This document shows positions 49,530 to 59,173 of a stretch of 63,308 bases of DNA, piece after piece (the stretch's first letter is position 1; each line of letters starts with the position of its first letter). This stretch comes from an uncultured Kiritimatiellota bacterium (GTDB lineage: Bacteria > Verrucomicrobiota > Kiritimatiellia > RFP12 > UBA1067), in the NCBI GenBank assembly GCA_934667425.1, contig CAKULV010000013.1, positions 1-63,308 on the forward strand. The letters run 5' to 3'. Below the pieces are notes generated by a model. The model was not told the origin of the DNA and did no database searches. It saw only the letters and a program-made list of their open reading frames with translations. A program made the translations under genes and the position numbers.

Positions 49530-49621
49530 CGCCATCCCTCCGCCATTGAGAGAACCCTTGGCCGACGGATGGTCCCGGGGGGCCTGCTCCCGGTACCGCC
49601 GCTCCGTCGCCTGCTTCGGCT

Positions 49622-51109
49622 TTAGAACGGCGCGGATTGTACCATATCACCCTCCGCCCCGCAAGGGGAGAAGACAATCTCAAACGGTCCGAGCGGAAGC
49701 GAAGCCTCGTTGAATACGCATCCCGTCCATGGCGGATTGAAGAGATGTCGCACCGCCGTAGGCGAAGCGACACCTGGCGACGAAAGGACGATCTCGTTCC
49801 CTGCGAACTCCCCGTTCTTTACGTTTTTCCTCTGGTACCAGATCCACGTGTCGCGGAAATTCAGAATCTTGGCACGATGCCAACGCCCATCTGCGTCACG
49901 CAACTCGAAATCGGCGGCGAGCGAACCGTTTTCGTTCAGCACATAAAGCCATTTCGCATTGTCAAACGCGATAGTGACGCATCCAGACGAATCGGCGACC
50001 GCTGAACGCGGCTCCGGGGATGCATCCTCTATCTCCGAGAACCCGTAGATGCGCTTTAGCGCCCGGAGCGCAAGGCGAAGGCCTACTGTATCCTTGTCAC
50101 GAGGATGGATATTGGCTATGTTTCCGATATCCGAAGTCACGACCATGGCCGACTTCGGGTCACGCCGGGCATACTCGGACTGCTGGAGCTGCACGGCGAG
50201 GTGTCCTGTCGCACAAGGGGCAAGCTGCACATAGAGGAACGGGAGATCCGGGTTCCTGAACTCTCGCCGCCAACCCTTTACAAGGGCCTCCATCTTCGCC
50301 AGATATACACCGTTCGTATCATTCTTGTTTGACTCGCCCTGATACCAGAGAATGCCCTTGAACGGGAAGCGCACCATCGGCGCAATCATCGCATTCCACA
50401 TCGCGCCGGGAGCCTGATGGCCTCCCAACGGGAGAAAGCCAAGTTCCTTGCCGCGTGTGACAGCTTCAGGCGGCATGCTTGGCTCTATGAACGCTCCGCC
50501 TCGGCTTACGTCCACCACCGCCACCGGAATCTTCGCGGCTTCGCGCACATACCGGGCGAAATACCAGGCGACGGCGGAGAAAGACCCCTCCTCGTGGGTG
50601 CCATCGTAGAGCTTGCGCACAAGGTCGGTTCGGCAGGATCGCCGCCATGTGAGCGAGACATCGTTTGTCGGGATCGCGGAGAAAATCCGCTTCGGGGCGG
50701 AAAACCTCAACAGCGGATCGTCCACGATCTGGACAAGCGCATTCCCCTTCATGTCATGCTGCCTTGCCGATTCGCCATATACCGGGAACTGCATGTTGCT
50801 CTGCCCGCCGGCGATGTACACGTCCCCTACGACCACATCGGTAAAGCGTGTCGGCGATGCCGAGCCTACTGCCCCGACAGAGAGTTCGCGAGGTACTTCC
50901 GAAGCCGGGAAGGACGGCAGGACCGCACACCAGTCTCCTTTCCCGTCCGCCGAAGCGACAGCCGATTCCCCGCCGAACTTCACGATGACACGCTCGCCGG
51001 GTGATGCCGTCCCCCACACGGGAATCGGCACGTCTCGCGGGAGCATCATTCCCGTACCGAAAAAGTGCGACGGGACCGCGGCGGCAAGCAGACATATGGC
51101 AACGAACAT
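49622..51109 (-). CDS. Secreted sialate O-acetylesterase (SASA family)
   Basis: The product has 495 residues with a signal peptide (MFVAICLLAAAVPSHF). The SGNH-type nucleophile is in YIAGGQSNMQFP; VAVVDVSRGGAFIEP, ILWYQGESN and the C-terminal NIANIHPRDKDTVG histidine complete the esterase site. It removes O-acetyl groups from sialic acid or other acetylated sugars, a frequent step in mucin or plant glycan use. It is the last gene of the six-gene secreted operon. Confidence 0.92.
   Translation of the reverse strand: MFVAICLLAAAVPSHFFGTGMMLPRDVPIPVWGTASPGERVIVKFGGESAVASADGKGDWCAVLPSFPASEVPRELSVGAVGSASPTRFTDVVVGDVYIAGGQSNMQFPVYGESARQHDMKGNALVQIVDDPLLRFSAPKRIFSAIPTNDVSLTWRRSCRTDLVRKLYDGTHEEGSFSAVAWYFARYVREAAKIPVAVVDVSRGGAFIEPSMPPEAVTRGKELGFLPLGGHQAPGAMWNAMIAPMVRFPFKGILWYQGESNKNDTNGVYLAKMEALVKGWRREFRNPDLPFLYVQLAPCATGHLAVQLQQSEYARRDPKSAMVVTSDIGNIANIHPRDKDTVGLRLALRALKRIYGFSEIEDASPEPRSAVADSSGCVTIAFDNAKWLYVLNENGSLAADFELRDADGRWHRAKILNFRDTWIWYQRKNVKNGEFAGNEIVLSSPGVASPTAVRHLFNPPWTGCVFNEASLPLGPFEIVFSPCGAEGDMVQSAPF
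49636..49641 (-). promoter_or_regulatory. -10-like element for the polyamine operon, inside the esterase end
   Basis: TATGG followed by TACAAT on the minus strand lies in the last codons of the sialate esterase gene (EGDMVQSAPF), about 107 nt before the speA ATG. It matches the window's extended -10 pattern and would let the polyamine genes be expressed apart from the glycan operon. Confidence 0.4.
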
Positions 51110-51125
51110 CGCTCTTCAGCCCTTT

Positions 51126-53480
51126 CTACTGGCGGACTATCTCATAGAGGTACGAAGCGGTTCTTCCGTCACGCGCAACATCCGCAGTAAAGGTGAGTTT
51201 GCCGTCCACAATCCGAAGCGGCACTTCGCCACGGCGCGTACCATCCGCGTCGAGCACATACGCCTTGAACGATCCGCCTTCTACATCAAGCGACACATCC
51301 GCCACGCCCACCCGCATGAGATGCGGCAGACGGCCCCAGTCGAGCAGGACTTTCATCGAATCATCCGCAAAGAGTGAACCCGTGTTCTGCACATCCGTGA
51401 GATGTGTGACGAGGATGCGGCGAGACCGCCCAAGCGGCAATCCATCGATGGAGCTCGCCCACACTGTCGCCGGTGCGCCACTTATGTCGGCGGAAAGCCG
51501 TCCGGCGGACACCTTGCCCCGCTTCGCGAAGCCGCCAGCCGTCCGCGCCGTGTCAATCACCATCGTTCCGGCCCGGCCATCGACCCTGAGCGCCGACTCG
51601 TCGCCTGGCGCAATGTCTCCACGCAAAAACAGGCACATGGAAGCGCGTTCGCCGGCAAGCGAGAGCGGATCGCCAGACATGTCGAAATAGTCCAGCTCCT
51701 GACCACATGGATTCCTGACCCCATCGACGGAATGGCTCCAGGCGAAGCGCCAAAGCCCATCCCAGTCCTCGCGGGCCGCCCACGCACCGGTGACGATCCC
51801 GCCGACGCCACGGTATTTTCCCGGCGCGGCAAAGTTCCATTCAGTGATCGTGAACGGCTTCCCCGGAATGCGGCACTTCCCGGCCCAGCTCACGCCGTTG
51901 GGCACATCCTTGGAGAACGGCACCTCATTCGCGCATTCGCTCGGCAACTTCCAGGACTGTTCGATGAATCGCGGATGATCCACGTAGAAGTGCATATCCA
52001 CGTAGTCGAACGCGGTGCGACACGGCGTCCAGAGCGCACTGCAGCTCCAGCCGTTCAGGTCGGTGAAGAGTTGCCTTGCGCCGACTTCCTCGCGTAGGAA
52101 CTTTGTCATTCGCGCATAGAAACGGTTCTCCAATCCAATGTGGTGGGCGCGGCCCGCGTCGTTGAGGTTGGGGCGGAAGTTGTCGGGACAGTTCTCGTTC
52201 ACGAATGAAATCCACGCGATGCCCGGCTCGTCCGCCCAGCGCCGCCCCGTGAACTCATTCGTATGCGTGAGCCAGTTCTTCGCGAAGGCGCACAGGTTCG
52301 AATAGGCCCGCTCATTCTCGCGCACAAGCATCTTGAACTCGCCCATGTCGATGTTCCCCGGCTTGTCCTCGCCAATTTCCTTCCATGGGACGGAACGCGA
52401 AACATAGAGGTCGGTCGTGATGTAGATGCCGCGCCGGATGAACGCCGCCGCGAGGGCATCGAGTTCACGCATACGTTGGGGATTGATTGTCGTTGAATCC
52501 CCCATCTTCTCAACTAGCATCCCGTCGTGGTGGTGAAGGCGAATCGCGTTGTAGCCGCGCCGCGCCATCTCCTCGGCAAAGCGATCCGCCGACTCGAGCG
52601 ACTGGAAATAGTTCGCGCCGAAGCAGAGGTTGACCCCGTAGAAGCGCCGCGCCACGCCCGGAACATCGGCAAACTCGAAGTGTCCGTTGCGCACGACCAC
52701 ACGGCCATGGCGGCCCGCAGGGGCATCAAGCCCACTTATAGCCGAGAAGTCGAGAGCGCTGCCCGGGATGATGCCTCCCTTTATGGAGACCGGCATCCAC
52801 TCGTTTCCGGCATTGACGGCAAACGGTGCAGGTTCAACAAGCGTCAAAGGTTCAGTCTCCGACAGCACGAGACCCCATTCGACGAACCTGCCGGGGAAAA
52901 TGCTCTTCTCCGGCGCAACGATGCGAAGCTCCACTCCACCTCCGAACTGGTGGTTATCCTGGAACATTATCGAAGATGGCGCATCGAAGGCGAACTTCAG
53001 ACGGATTCGCCCATCCTTGTCCTTCAGCACAAGCTCTCGTGCATCCTTCTTCCATCCGAAATGGAAATTTGTCCCGACCGCAGGAAACGGCTTCTCAACA
53101 CCATCCACCACATACGAGCCCCCGATGCGAATATCGTCTGGAATGTCGGACGTGCCAAGATATATCTGCTCCACACGCTCCTCGCCATCGGACGTCAAAA
53201 ACCAGCGGGCCGAGATGCCGCCATCGCCTGTTGCGACGAACGATGCCCGGCCAGACGCCTTGGACGTACCAAGCCTGAATCCGAACGTCGATGTGCGACC
53301 TTTCGCCAAGCCGCCGTCAACGCCGGCATGCCTCCAGCCAGGGAGGAAAACGCACGGGCGGATCTCCAATCCCGTGTTCTCGAATCTGATCTTGCCATGT
53401 GTGCCTGTCCGCGCCACGCCGCCGCGCACCGGCGCGACCAGTGCCAACAAGGCCCCAACCGTAAAAAGCGCATTTCTCAT
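51126..53480 (-). CDS. Secreted glycoside hydrolase, clan GH-A type
   Basis: The product has 784 residues from ATG 53480, 4 nt after the previous stop. A signal peptide (RNALFTVGALLALVAPVRGG) precedes a beta-sandwich domain (about 25-250). A TIM barrel begins near 255: VPGVARRFYGVNLCFGANYF, YNAIRLHHHDGML, ITTDLYVSR, the probable acid/base in WISFVNENCP, and the probable nucleophile in PFTITEWNFAAPG. A C-terminal beta domain closes it. This fits GH5-like or GH2-like enzymes; the exact family and substrate are not readable. Confidence 0.8.
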   Translation of the reverse strand: MRNALFTVGALLALVAPVRGGVARTGTHGKIRFENTGLEIRPCVFLPGWRHAGVDGGLAKGRTSTFGFRLGTSKASGRASFVATGDGGISARWFLTSDGEERVEQIYLGTSDIPDDIRIGGSYVVDGVEKPFPAVGTNFHFGWKKDARELVLKDKDGRIRLKFAFDAPSSIMFQDNHQFGGGVELRIVAPEKSIFPGRFVEWGLVLSETEPLTLVEPAPFAVNAGNEWMPVSIKGGIIPGSALDFSAISGLDAPAGRHGRVVVRNGHFEFADVPGVARRFYGVNLCFGANYFQSLESADRFAEEMARRGYNAIRLHHHDGMLVEKMGDSTTINPQRMRELDALAAAFIRRGIYITTDLYVSRSVPWKEIGEDKPGNIDMGEFKMLVRENERAYSNLCAFAKNWLTHTNEFTGRRWADEPGIAWISFVNENCPDNFRPNLNDAGRAHHIGLENRFYARMTKFLREEVGARQLFTDLNGWSCSALWTPCRTAFDYVDMHFYVDHPRFIEQSWKLPSECANEVPFSKDVPNGVSWAGKCRIPGKPFTITEWNFAAPGKYRGVGGIVTGAWAAREDWDGLWRFAWSHSVDGVRNPCGQELDYFDMSGDPLSLAGERASMCLFLRGDIAPGDESALRVDGRAGTMVIDTARTAGGFAKRGKVSAGRLSADISGAPATVWASSIDGLPLGRSRRILVTHLTDVQNTGSLFADDSMKVLLDWGRLPHLMRVGVADVSLDVEGGSFKAYVLDADGTRRGEVPLRIVDGKLTFTADVARDGRTASYLYEIVRQ

Positions 53481-53484
53481 CTGA

Positions 53485-55317
53485 CTACCGATTCTTTCGC
53501 ATCGCCGCACTCTCATGCGGCGCAAACGACACCTTGCGCAAGCGCTCGCAAAGGTCAAAACCGTCCGGAGCCCTGAACGGCGGCAACCCGTCGCGCAACC
53601 GCTCCATCCGTGCGGACAGCGCACGGTTCGGATGTTTCCGCAAGATGGATTGGATTGCCATTAGCGCATACGATAGCGCCTGGAACCTGCACACAGCGTC
53701 GCCGCCGCCAAAGGCGTGTGCGGCGGCGAGCCCAGTGGTGAACGAACACGCCTGATCCTTCACGATATCCACGAGGAGCGGAATGCTCCTTTCGTCCGCA
53801 AAGCGCCCGAGCATATCCAGCGCCTTGATGCGGTTAGGATATGCCCGCTCAATTACAGGATCGGCCTCGCCGCCAGGATGCGCGACGATGCCCCGCAGCG
53901 TCGGCAATGCGCGGGCATCCTTCATGAGCGCAAGCGCAATGGCGAAGTTCCCGGCATGACGCGGGGTGCGTCCGAGTTCGGAAAACAGCCTGTCCGCGAG
54001 CGAGGCCCGGGCGGCAGCGCTCCCTGTCACGCCACGCCCCCATGCAGTCCACAGCGCATACGCGGCCTTTTCTGCGGCCGTTCCAGTCGCCTTGCCCTTC
54101 TCTCCCTGCCACCACTCTGCGGTACGCGTGATGTCCTGCCGAAGCGCCGCGACGACATCCTCATCGGAAAACGGATCGAACGATTTGCCATGGTATGTGT
54201 CAACGCGATCGGAACGGGCCGGCTTCAGGCATCCCGCCGCCGTCAGCAGCGGCTTCAGCGCCGGGTACGGCACATCCCTTGCGGCGCAATTCCTGGATAG
54301 CGCGATCGAAGCCGCCAATGCGGCCGCGACGCCCGTCTTGCGCATCTCCGGCTGCATGCGAAGGCTTCCGCCAAGGTCGTGGGCCACACCGAAATGCTTC
54401 GACGGGACAAAAAGGTTCTCCACGCCTTTCGCGACGATCGTTCCGTACGGTACGGACGACGGATAGCGAAACATCGGAAGTCCGCAATGGACTTTCCAGT
54501 TGCGGATCTCCTCCGACTCGAACGCATGGTCGTCATAGTACACCGGCAGATCCTCCGGCTCGCAAGCGAAGAACAGCGGATCGGGGAAGCGTTTCCCCGA
54601 TATCGCATCGCGCATCGAGGCGGAGGCCTCCGTCTCCACCCGCGCCTCTTCCCTCGCGCCGACCATCTGGGACGGACGGAGCATGCGGCCAAACTTCCTC
54701 TGCGCCTTCCAGAAGGCATGGCGTTCACGTGCGAGCTTCAGAACCGTCGCGGACATTTCTTCGACAGAACAGACCATGCCGTCGGGATAGTTCCGATAAA
54801 TGGGACGCGAAGCCCCCTTTGCGTCATCAAACCAAGTCTCTCCCCGCGCACAAGGCGCCATGACCCCATCGAATCGGCGCCCTTTGCGCAATCGGCAGCC
54901 GCACATCTTCGCGACGGACGCACTCCCCGTTGCGTCTATGACCATGCGAGCCGCCACATCCCGGATGACGCCGTTTGACATCAACCGCACCCCGACTATT
55001 CTCCGGTCTTCCATCCATACGCCGATGGCGACCGACATGTATGCCACATCTGCGCCAGAGGCATTCCGTTCGTAATCGCACAGGCTCCGCGTGAGGCCCT
55101 TCCCGAAACATACTATGCCGATCGTCGAAAGGCCACCCATGCCGTTCAGCCGCTCCACCCCAAGCGACTTCAGTCCCGAACGGACGCATTGCACAAGAGC
55201 TTCCGCACCTGCGGTGCCGAGGCCGACCACGACAACGTCGTAATGCGCAGCGAACGTCGGCGGCGCCTTCGGCCGCTTTCGCGCATGCCTACCATCCACC
55301 GTCAGACAGATTTCCAT
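53485..55317 (-). CDS. FAD-dependent oxidoreductase with HEAT-like C-terminal region
   Basis: The product has 610 residues. The FAD_oxidored type (PF12831) is indicated by YDVVVVGLGTAGAEALVQCVRSGLKSLGVE, GGLSTIGIVCFGKG, ARMVIDATGSASVAKMCGC and the late ENLFVPSKHFGVAHDLGGSLRMQPEMRKTG. From about residue 430 there are helical repeats (FAIALALMKDARALPTLRGIV, NRIKALDMLGRFADERSIPLLVDIV), HEAT-like. It starts inside the previous gene (16-nt overlap). It probably oxidises or reduces a sugar-derived substrate. Confidence 0.85.
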   Translation of the reverse strand: MEICLTVDGRHARKRPKAPPTFAAHYDVVVVGLGTAGAEALVQCVRSGLKSLGVERLNGMGGLSTIGIVCFGKGLTRSLCDYERNASGADVAYMSVAIGVWMEDRRIVGVRLMSNGVIRDVAARMVIDATGSASVAKMCGCRLRKGRRFDGVMAPCARGETWFDDAKGASRPIYRNYPDGMVCSVEEMSATVLKLARERHAFWKAQRKFGRMLRPSQMVGAREEARVETEASASMRDAISGKRFPDPLFFACEPEDLPVYYDDHAFESEEIRNWKVHCGLPMFRYPSSVPYGTIVAKGVENLFVPSKHFGVAHDLGGSLRMQPEMRKTGVAAALAASIALSRNCAARDVPYPALKPLLTAAGCLKPARSDRVDTYHGKSFDPFSDEDVVAALRQDITRTAEWWQGEKGKATGTAAEKAAYALWTAWGRGVTGSAAARASLADRLFSELGRTPRHAGNFAIALALMKDARALPTLRGIVAHPGGEADPVIERAYPNRIKALDMLGRFADERSIPLLVDIVKDQACSFTTGLAAAHAFGGGDAVCRFQALSYALMAIQSILRKHPNRALSARMERLRDGLPPFRAPDGFDLCERLRKVSFAPHESAAMRKNR

Positions 55318-56111
55318 GCAAGCCCCTCCTCAAACGCCTCCATCAATGTCGTGAACTGTGCCGATGGCACCCAACGCCAGCCGTCTTTCACGCGACGCGA
55401 TATCCGCCCGGTCCTGTAGATGCACCTCAACGCGTTGGCCTCGGCCAGCAACTCGTCCGGACGGTGCCCAGCCTTTTCCCAGGCATCGTACAGACACAGT
55501 CTTGCCGCATGCCAATCCGCATCGGGCGGCAAGTCAACCGAGAAAGGCCCGTCCGGCCCGATGCCACCGAAGCGCTTTCCGGCAAGCGCTTCTTCACCGA
55601 CATTCCCGAATCCGACATCCGTGGCATCCAGTACATTGCCGACGGTGAACGAGGAAAGCCCGTTGGCGCCTCCGCCATATATGGCCAAGCGATATCCATG
55701 CGCAACCTTCTCGATTTCCGCAGGCTCGGCGTTCATGAACGCCCGTCCTCCATGGTCGGCAAAGAACGCACCCATGTAGTCGGCGAGCGGCGGAAGTTCA
55801 AGATGCTCTCCATTGAGGATGCCGCATGAGGCAAGGCCATCACGCAATTCGCGGCCAAGCGAAGTCTTCGGCGTTCCAAGCTTCTGAGGTCCGCACGTGC
55901 AGGCAAAGTCGGCCGCAAGATGGATGCCGCGCTCCAACACCAAGGCATCTTCGCGGTGCGCGAGCGCATATCCAAGGGCAAACGCCCCGCCTCCCACCAC
56001 GAGCGTCTTTGCACGGCCATCGGCGGCGAGCGCCGCCGCGAATGACTGTGCGTCAAAGAGCGCGACCGTACCGCCCGCAAGCGACATCTTGAGAAATTCA
56101 CGCCTTTTCAC
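55302..56111 (-). CDS. Tat-exported FAD-binding-like protein, partner of the oxidoreductase
   Basis: The product has 269 residues. The leader KRREFLKMSLAGGTVALF is a clear twin-arginine signal. Then TLVVGGGAFALGYALAHREDALVLERG is a dinucleotide-binding fold, with a cysteine pair (FACTCG) and GGRAFMNAEPAEIEKVAHGYRLAIY resembling flavoprotein domains. The protein is much shorter than full flavin oxidoreductases and ends where the next begins, so the two may form one split enzyme. Only this half carries an obvious export signal. Confidence 0.7.
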   Translation of the reverse strand: MKRREFLKMSLAGGTVALFDAQSFAAALAADGRAKTLVVGGGAFALGYALAHREDALVLERGIHLAADFACTCGPQKLGTPKTSLGRELRDGLASCGILNGEHLELPPLADYMGAFFADHGGRAFMNAEPAEIEKVAHGYRLAIYGGGANGLSSFTVGNVLDATDVGFGNVGEEALAGKRFGGIGPDGPFSVDLPPDADWHAARLCLYDAWEKAGHRPDELLAEANALRCIYRTGRISRRVKDGWRWVPSAQFTTLMEAFEEGLAWKSV

Positions 56112-56133
56112 TCTTCATTTCCTCATCTGTGTT

Positions 56134-59100
56134 TTACTGTACGGCATCGGCTCTCCGCTTGTCTGCCTCTGGACGGGTAAGGCCGCGCGCAAGGCAGTCC
56201 AACGTCTCCTTTGCGTGTCTATCGAAGTTGAAGATGACGAAGCCGCCAACGCCCTGCCGGCGCAGCGCCACTATCTGCTCGGCCGTGCGCAACGTGCGCG
56301 TATCGAGTTTGGCCCCATCGGACGAAAGGCCTATTCCGGGATAGAGGCGGACGTTCCCGACCATCGATTTCTGCCTGTCCACAAGCGATTCGAACGTCTT
56401 GGGTGAATCCACGTAATCCATCGGGCAGACGAAATCAAGCAGGCCTTCCGCGCACCAGACGGGCCAGTCCTGGGCGACGCCATCCCGCGACAGGACAGGA
56501 TTGTTCACGACAGCGGCGGACAACTCAACGCCCGGAGCCTCCGTGCGCACACGCCGCGAGACATCGCGCACGAACGACGTAATCGTCTCGCGGCGGAATT
56601 CGTTCCACTGCTTCGACAATGTGGCATCAGTGCGAACGGCGCCCGGCCATCCATCCACTGTACGGCTGATACGCGCCTCAAAGAGTTTCCGGCAGCGGTC
56701 GCAAAAGCACCTGTTGGCATCCGGATAGCGTATGTAGTCGAAATGCACGCCATCCGGACCCCGCTTCGCCAGTTCAACGAACAGGTCGGCCTCGCTCTTT
56801 CGGTTTTCGGGATCATTCGGACACATCCAACGCTCACGGGAGCCATTTGCGCCGAGTGCGCACCGTCCGTCGCGCTCGATCTTGCCGAGCGCATCCTCCG
56901 GTCCACCCCACCACATGTGCCAGCACACCTTCCAAACGTGCATCTTTACGCCATGCCGACGGCAAGCCGCCTTCACCTCATCAAACTTGTCGAACCTTGC
57001 CCAGCCGCCCCATGCCAAATTCACCAGCAATGCGTTGAATCCGCAATCCTTCAGGTACTTGACCGCCTCGTCCCAAGTCATCCCCGGCATCCCATTGGGG
57101 CTATGGCACCAGAATGCGCGGAATTCGCCGGGAGGCCCCGGCGGCAATGTCGCGACATAGGCATTCTCGCGAAGCCTCCGCATCTGCGACCGCTTCTTGC
57201 GCATCGTAGCCGATCCCATCTCGTCAAGACGATATGGACGGATGTTGTCGATGACCATCACGGTGTCATTCGTTCCTACGCGCCATCCGCATATCCGTAT
57301 TGCCTCGACCTTGTCAAATCCGGCAAAAGGCCCCTCCTTGAATCCACCATCCTTCGAGACGAACACCGTTCCGCGTTCGTCACGCATCTCAAAGCCCTTC
57401 GAGAGCCAGCCATCCCCCGCCTTGTAATAGAAGTTGAAACCCGAAAACTGGCGCAGATCGCCCACGCCGATATCGAACCTCACACCGTCGTACGATGTAA
57501 GGTCATATCTGAACGGCACATCCCTCATCGCGCGATAGTCTGGCTTGGCGCCGGAGAAACGAGCCTTCACATGCATGGGCGGCTCCCTCTCCAACGCTTC
57601 GGCGATCCGCTCGCGCCATGCGAGAAGCGCCGTGCCTTTGCGATCGTATTGCGCTGTCCCGTTGGCGACGTCTTGCGGGACTTCCGGCATTCTCCCGAAC
57701 TTGCGTTCATACAATTTCGCGTAGGCATAATCCTCAAGGCCGTCACGAAGATTCTCAAGCCTGACCGTCGGCAGTGGAGAGCCGTCCTCCGCCACACGAG
57801 CGAGGCTCCCGTCACCGTTGTAGCATTCCCAGCTCTGGGCCGTCCATTCCGTCTTCGGCCGCCGGCCGACCGCCTTAAGCGAATTCCACATTGACGTCTG
57901 ATAGTAGAGGAAGCCATCTGCGCCAGACTGCACCGACATCGCCCCGGCAAGCAAACGGCCCTCGATCGGCCGCGATTCGAGAAATAGGTTCGCCTCATCA
58001 CCGTGCGGCCAGCAACAGACGTACCACCACACTTCGCGGCCCTCCGCCCTGGCGCGGACAGCCTGCGCCGGATCGTACTTGTCCGTAAGCGGCACACAGG
58101 CATCCGCAGCCGCAAGCGGCGTACCGCACCCGTATGCGCGGCCCCCATCCGGGCGGGCATCCTTTGCCGTAGTCATAATCGGCACCCCCGGCAATTCCCG
58201 CTTGAGGACTGCGCAGGCGCGAGCGACCGCATCGGCGCGATTGGTGCCTGCCTCGTCACACCCGTATATGTAGGCGTGATCGAGAATGTTATCACGCAAT
58301 GCACGGTCATATGCACGGCGGATATGGCGGAGATACCGGGTACGCCACGCGGCTTCATTCGCCTCGCCCTCGTCCAACGGCGCAAAGTATCCGAGATTGA
58401 ATCGGCCCAGCCTACCATCGTCTCTTAGCCTGCGGAATGCCGCCCATCGTCCATCCTGATCGGCGAGCGCAGGATCTCCCGGCACATTGTTCCAGTAGAG
58501 GTTGTCCGGCGTAATCCCGTAGTCGGCAAGGAACCCGTACCATTCGGCCTCTTTCTTCCGCCAAAGGTTCAGCGGCGACGATGGCGAATCCTCTACCGCC
58601 TTGCGCATGGCGCTTCCTCGCGGAAGCGAAGTCTGCGGATTGAAAGTGATTGCCAACGGGAGGAACGCATCGTACGGAAGCGTGAAGTTGCGCACCCTCA
58701 CCGTAAACGGAATCGTCTTCAGCGCCCCGGCAGACGACTGGACGCGAAGGGCTCCAGCGTATGTACCAGGCACGGCTGACACATCGGCATATACCCTAAT
58801 CCAAAAGCTCTGCCGGAAACCCTTGCGCACGCGAAGACCATCCTTGGGTACAGGCACCAGCGCATCTGGATACCATGCCGGACGGTCGACGCTTCCGCCT
58901 GTGTACGACGCCGCATTGGTAGTATGCGTGTAGGCGACCATGTCGCAGTCTACCCGCAGAGGAATGCCCTCAACGCCCACCTTCACACCATTCAGGTCGG
59001 TCTCCGCATCGACCACCACCTGTACGCTCTCGCGTTCATTCCTCGCAAGGGATACCTCAATTCGTTCCGCAGAGCTGCCGACGAATGGAAACCGCCCCTC

Positions 59101-59163
59101 CGGCATCACGCGCTCGGTAGGAAGGGCCGTCAGCACAGAGGCAAGGGCTATCGCTATCACCAT
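56134..59163 (-). CDS. Secreted DUF4091-GHL10 two-domain glycan enzyme
   Basis: The product has 1009 residues with a short hydrophobic start (MVIAIALASVLTALPTERV). The N-terminal half (about 30-510) matches DUF4091 glycoside hydrolase-like proteins: LPYDAFLPLAITFNP, GFLADYGITPDNLYWN, HAYIYGCDEAGTN, DGFLYYQTSMWNS and LRDGLEDYAYAKL. A middle region (about 520-660) looks like a carbohydrate-binding module. The last third is a GHL10 domain: EFRAFWCHSPNGMPGMTWDE, FNALLVNLAWGG, VHFDYIRYPD, LDFVCPMDYVDS. Both domains could act on the same polymer. Confidence 0.85.
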   Translation of the reverse strand: MVIAIALASVLTALPTERVMPEGRFPFVGSSAERIEVSLARNERESVQVVVDAETDLNGVKVGVEGIPLRVDCDMVAYTHTTNAASYTGGSVDRPAWYPDALVPVPKDGLRVRKGFRQSFWIRVYADVSAVPGTYAGALRVQSSAGALKTIPFTVRVRNFTLPYDAFLPLAITFNPQTSLPRGSAMRKAVEDSPSSPLNLWRKKEAEWYGFLADYGITPDNLYWNNVPGDPALADQDGRWAAFRRLRDDGRLGRFNLGYFAPLDEGEANEAAWRTRYLRHIRRAYDRALRDNILDHAYIYGCDEAGTNRADAVARACAVLKRELPGVPIMTTAKDARPDGGRAYGCGTPLAAADACVPLTDKYDPAQAVRARAEGREVWWYVCCWPHGDEANLFLESRPIEGRLLAGAMSVQSGADGFLYYQTSMWNSLKAVGRRPKTEWTAQSWECYNGDGSLARVAEDGSPLPTVRLENLRDGLEDYAYAKLYERKFGRMPEVPQDVANGTAQYDRKGTALLAWRERIAEALEREPPMHVKARFSGAKPDYRAMRDVPFRYDLTSYDGVRFDIGVGDLRQFSGFNFYYKAGDGWLSKGFEMRDERGTVFVSKDGGFKEGPFAGFDKVEAIRICGWRVGTNDTVMVIDNIRPYRLDEMGSATMRKKRSQMRRLRENAYVATLPPGPPGEFRAFWCHSPNGMPGMTWDEAVKYLKDCGFNALLVNLAWGGWARFDKFDEVKAACRRHGVKMHVWKVCWHMWWGGPEDALGKIERDGRCALGANGSRERWMCPNDPENRKSEADLFVELAKRGPDGVHFDYIRYPDANRCFCDRCRKLFEARISRTVDGWPGAVRTDATLSKQWNEFRRETITSFVRDVSRRVRTEAPGVELSAAVVNNPVLSRDGVAQDWPVWCAEGLLDFVCPMDYVDSPKTFESLVDRQKSMVGNVRLYPGIGLSSDGAKLDTRTLRTAEQIVALRRQGVGGFVIFNFDRHAKETLDCLARGLTRPEADKRRADAVQ

Positions 59164-59173
59164 CGCCGTTGCC

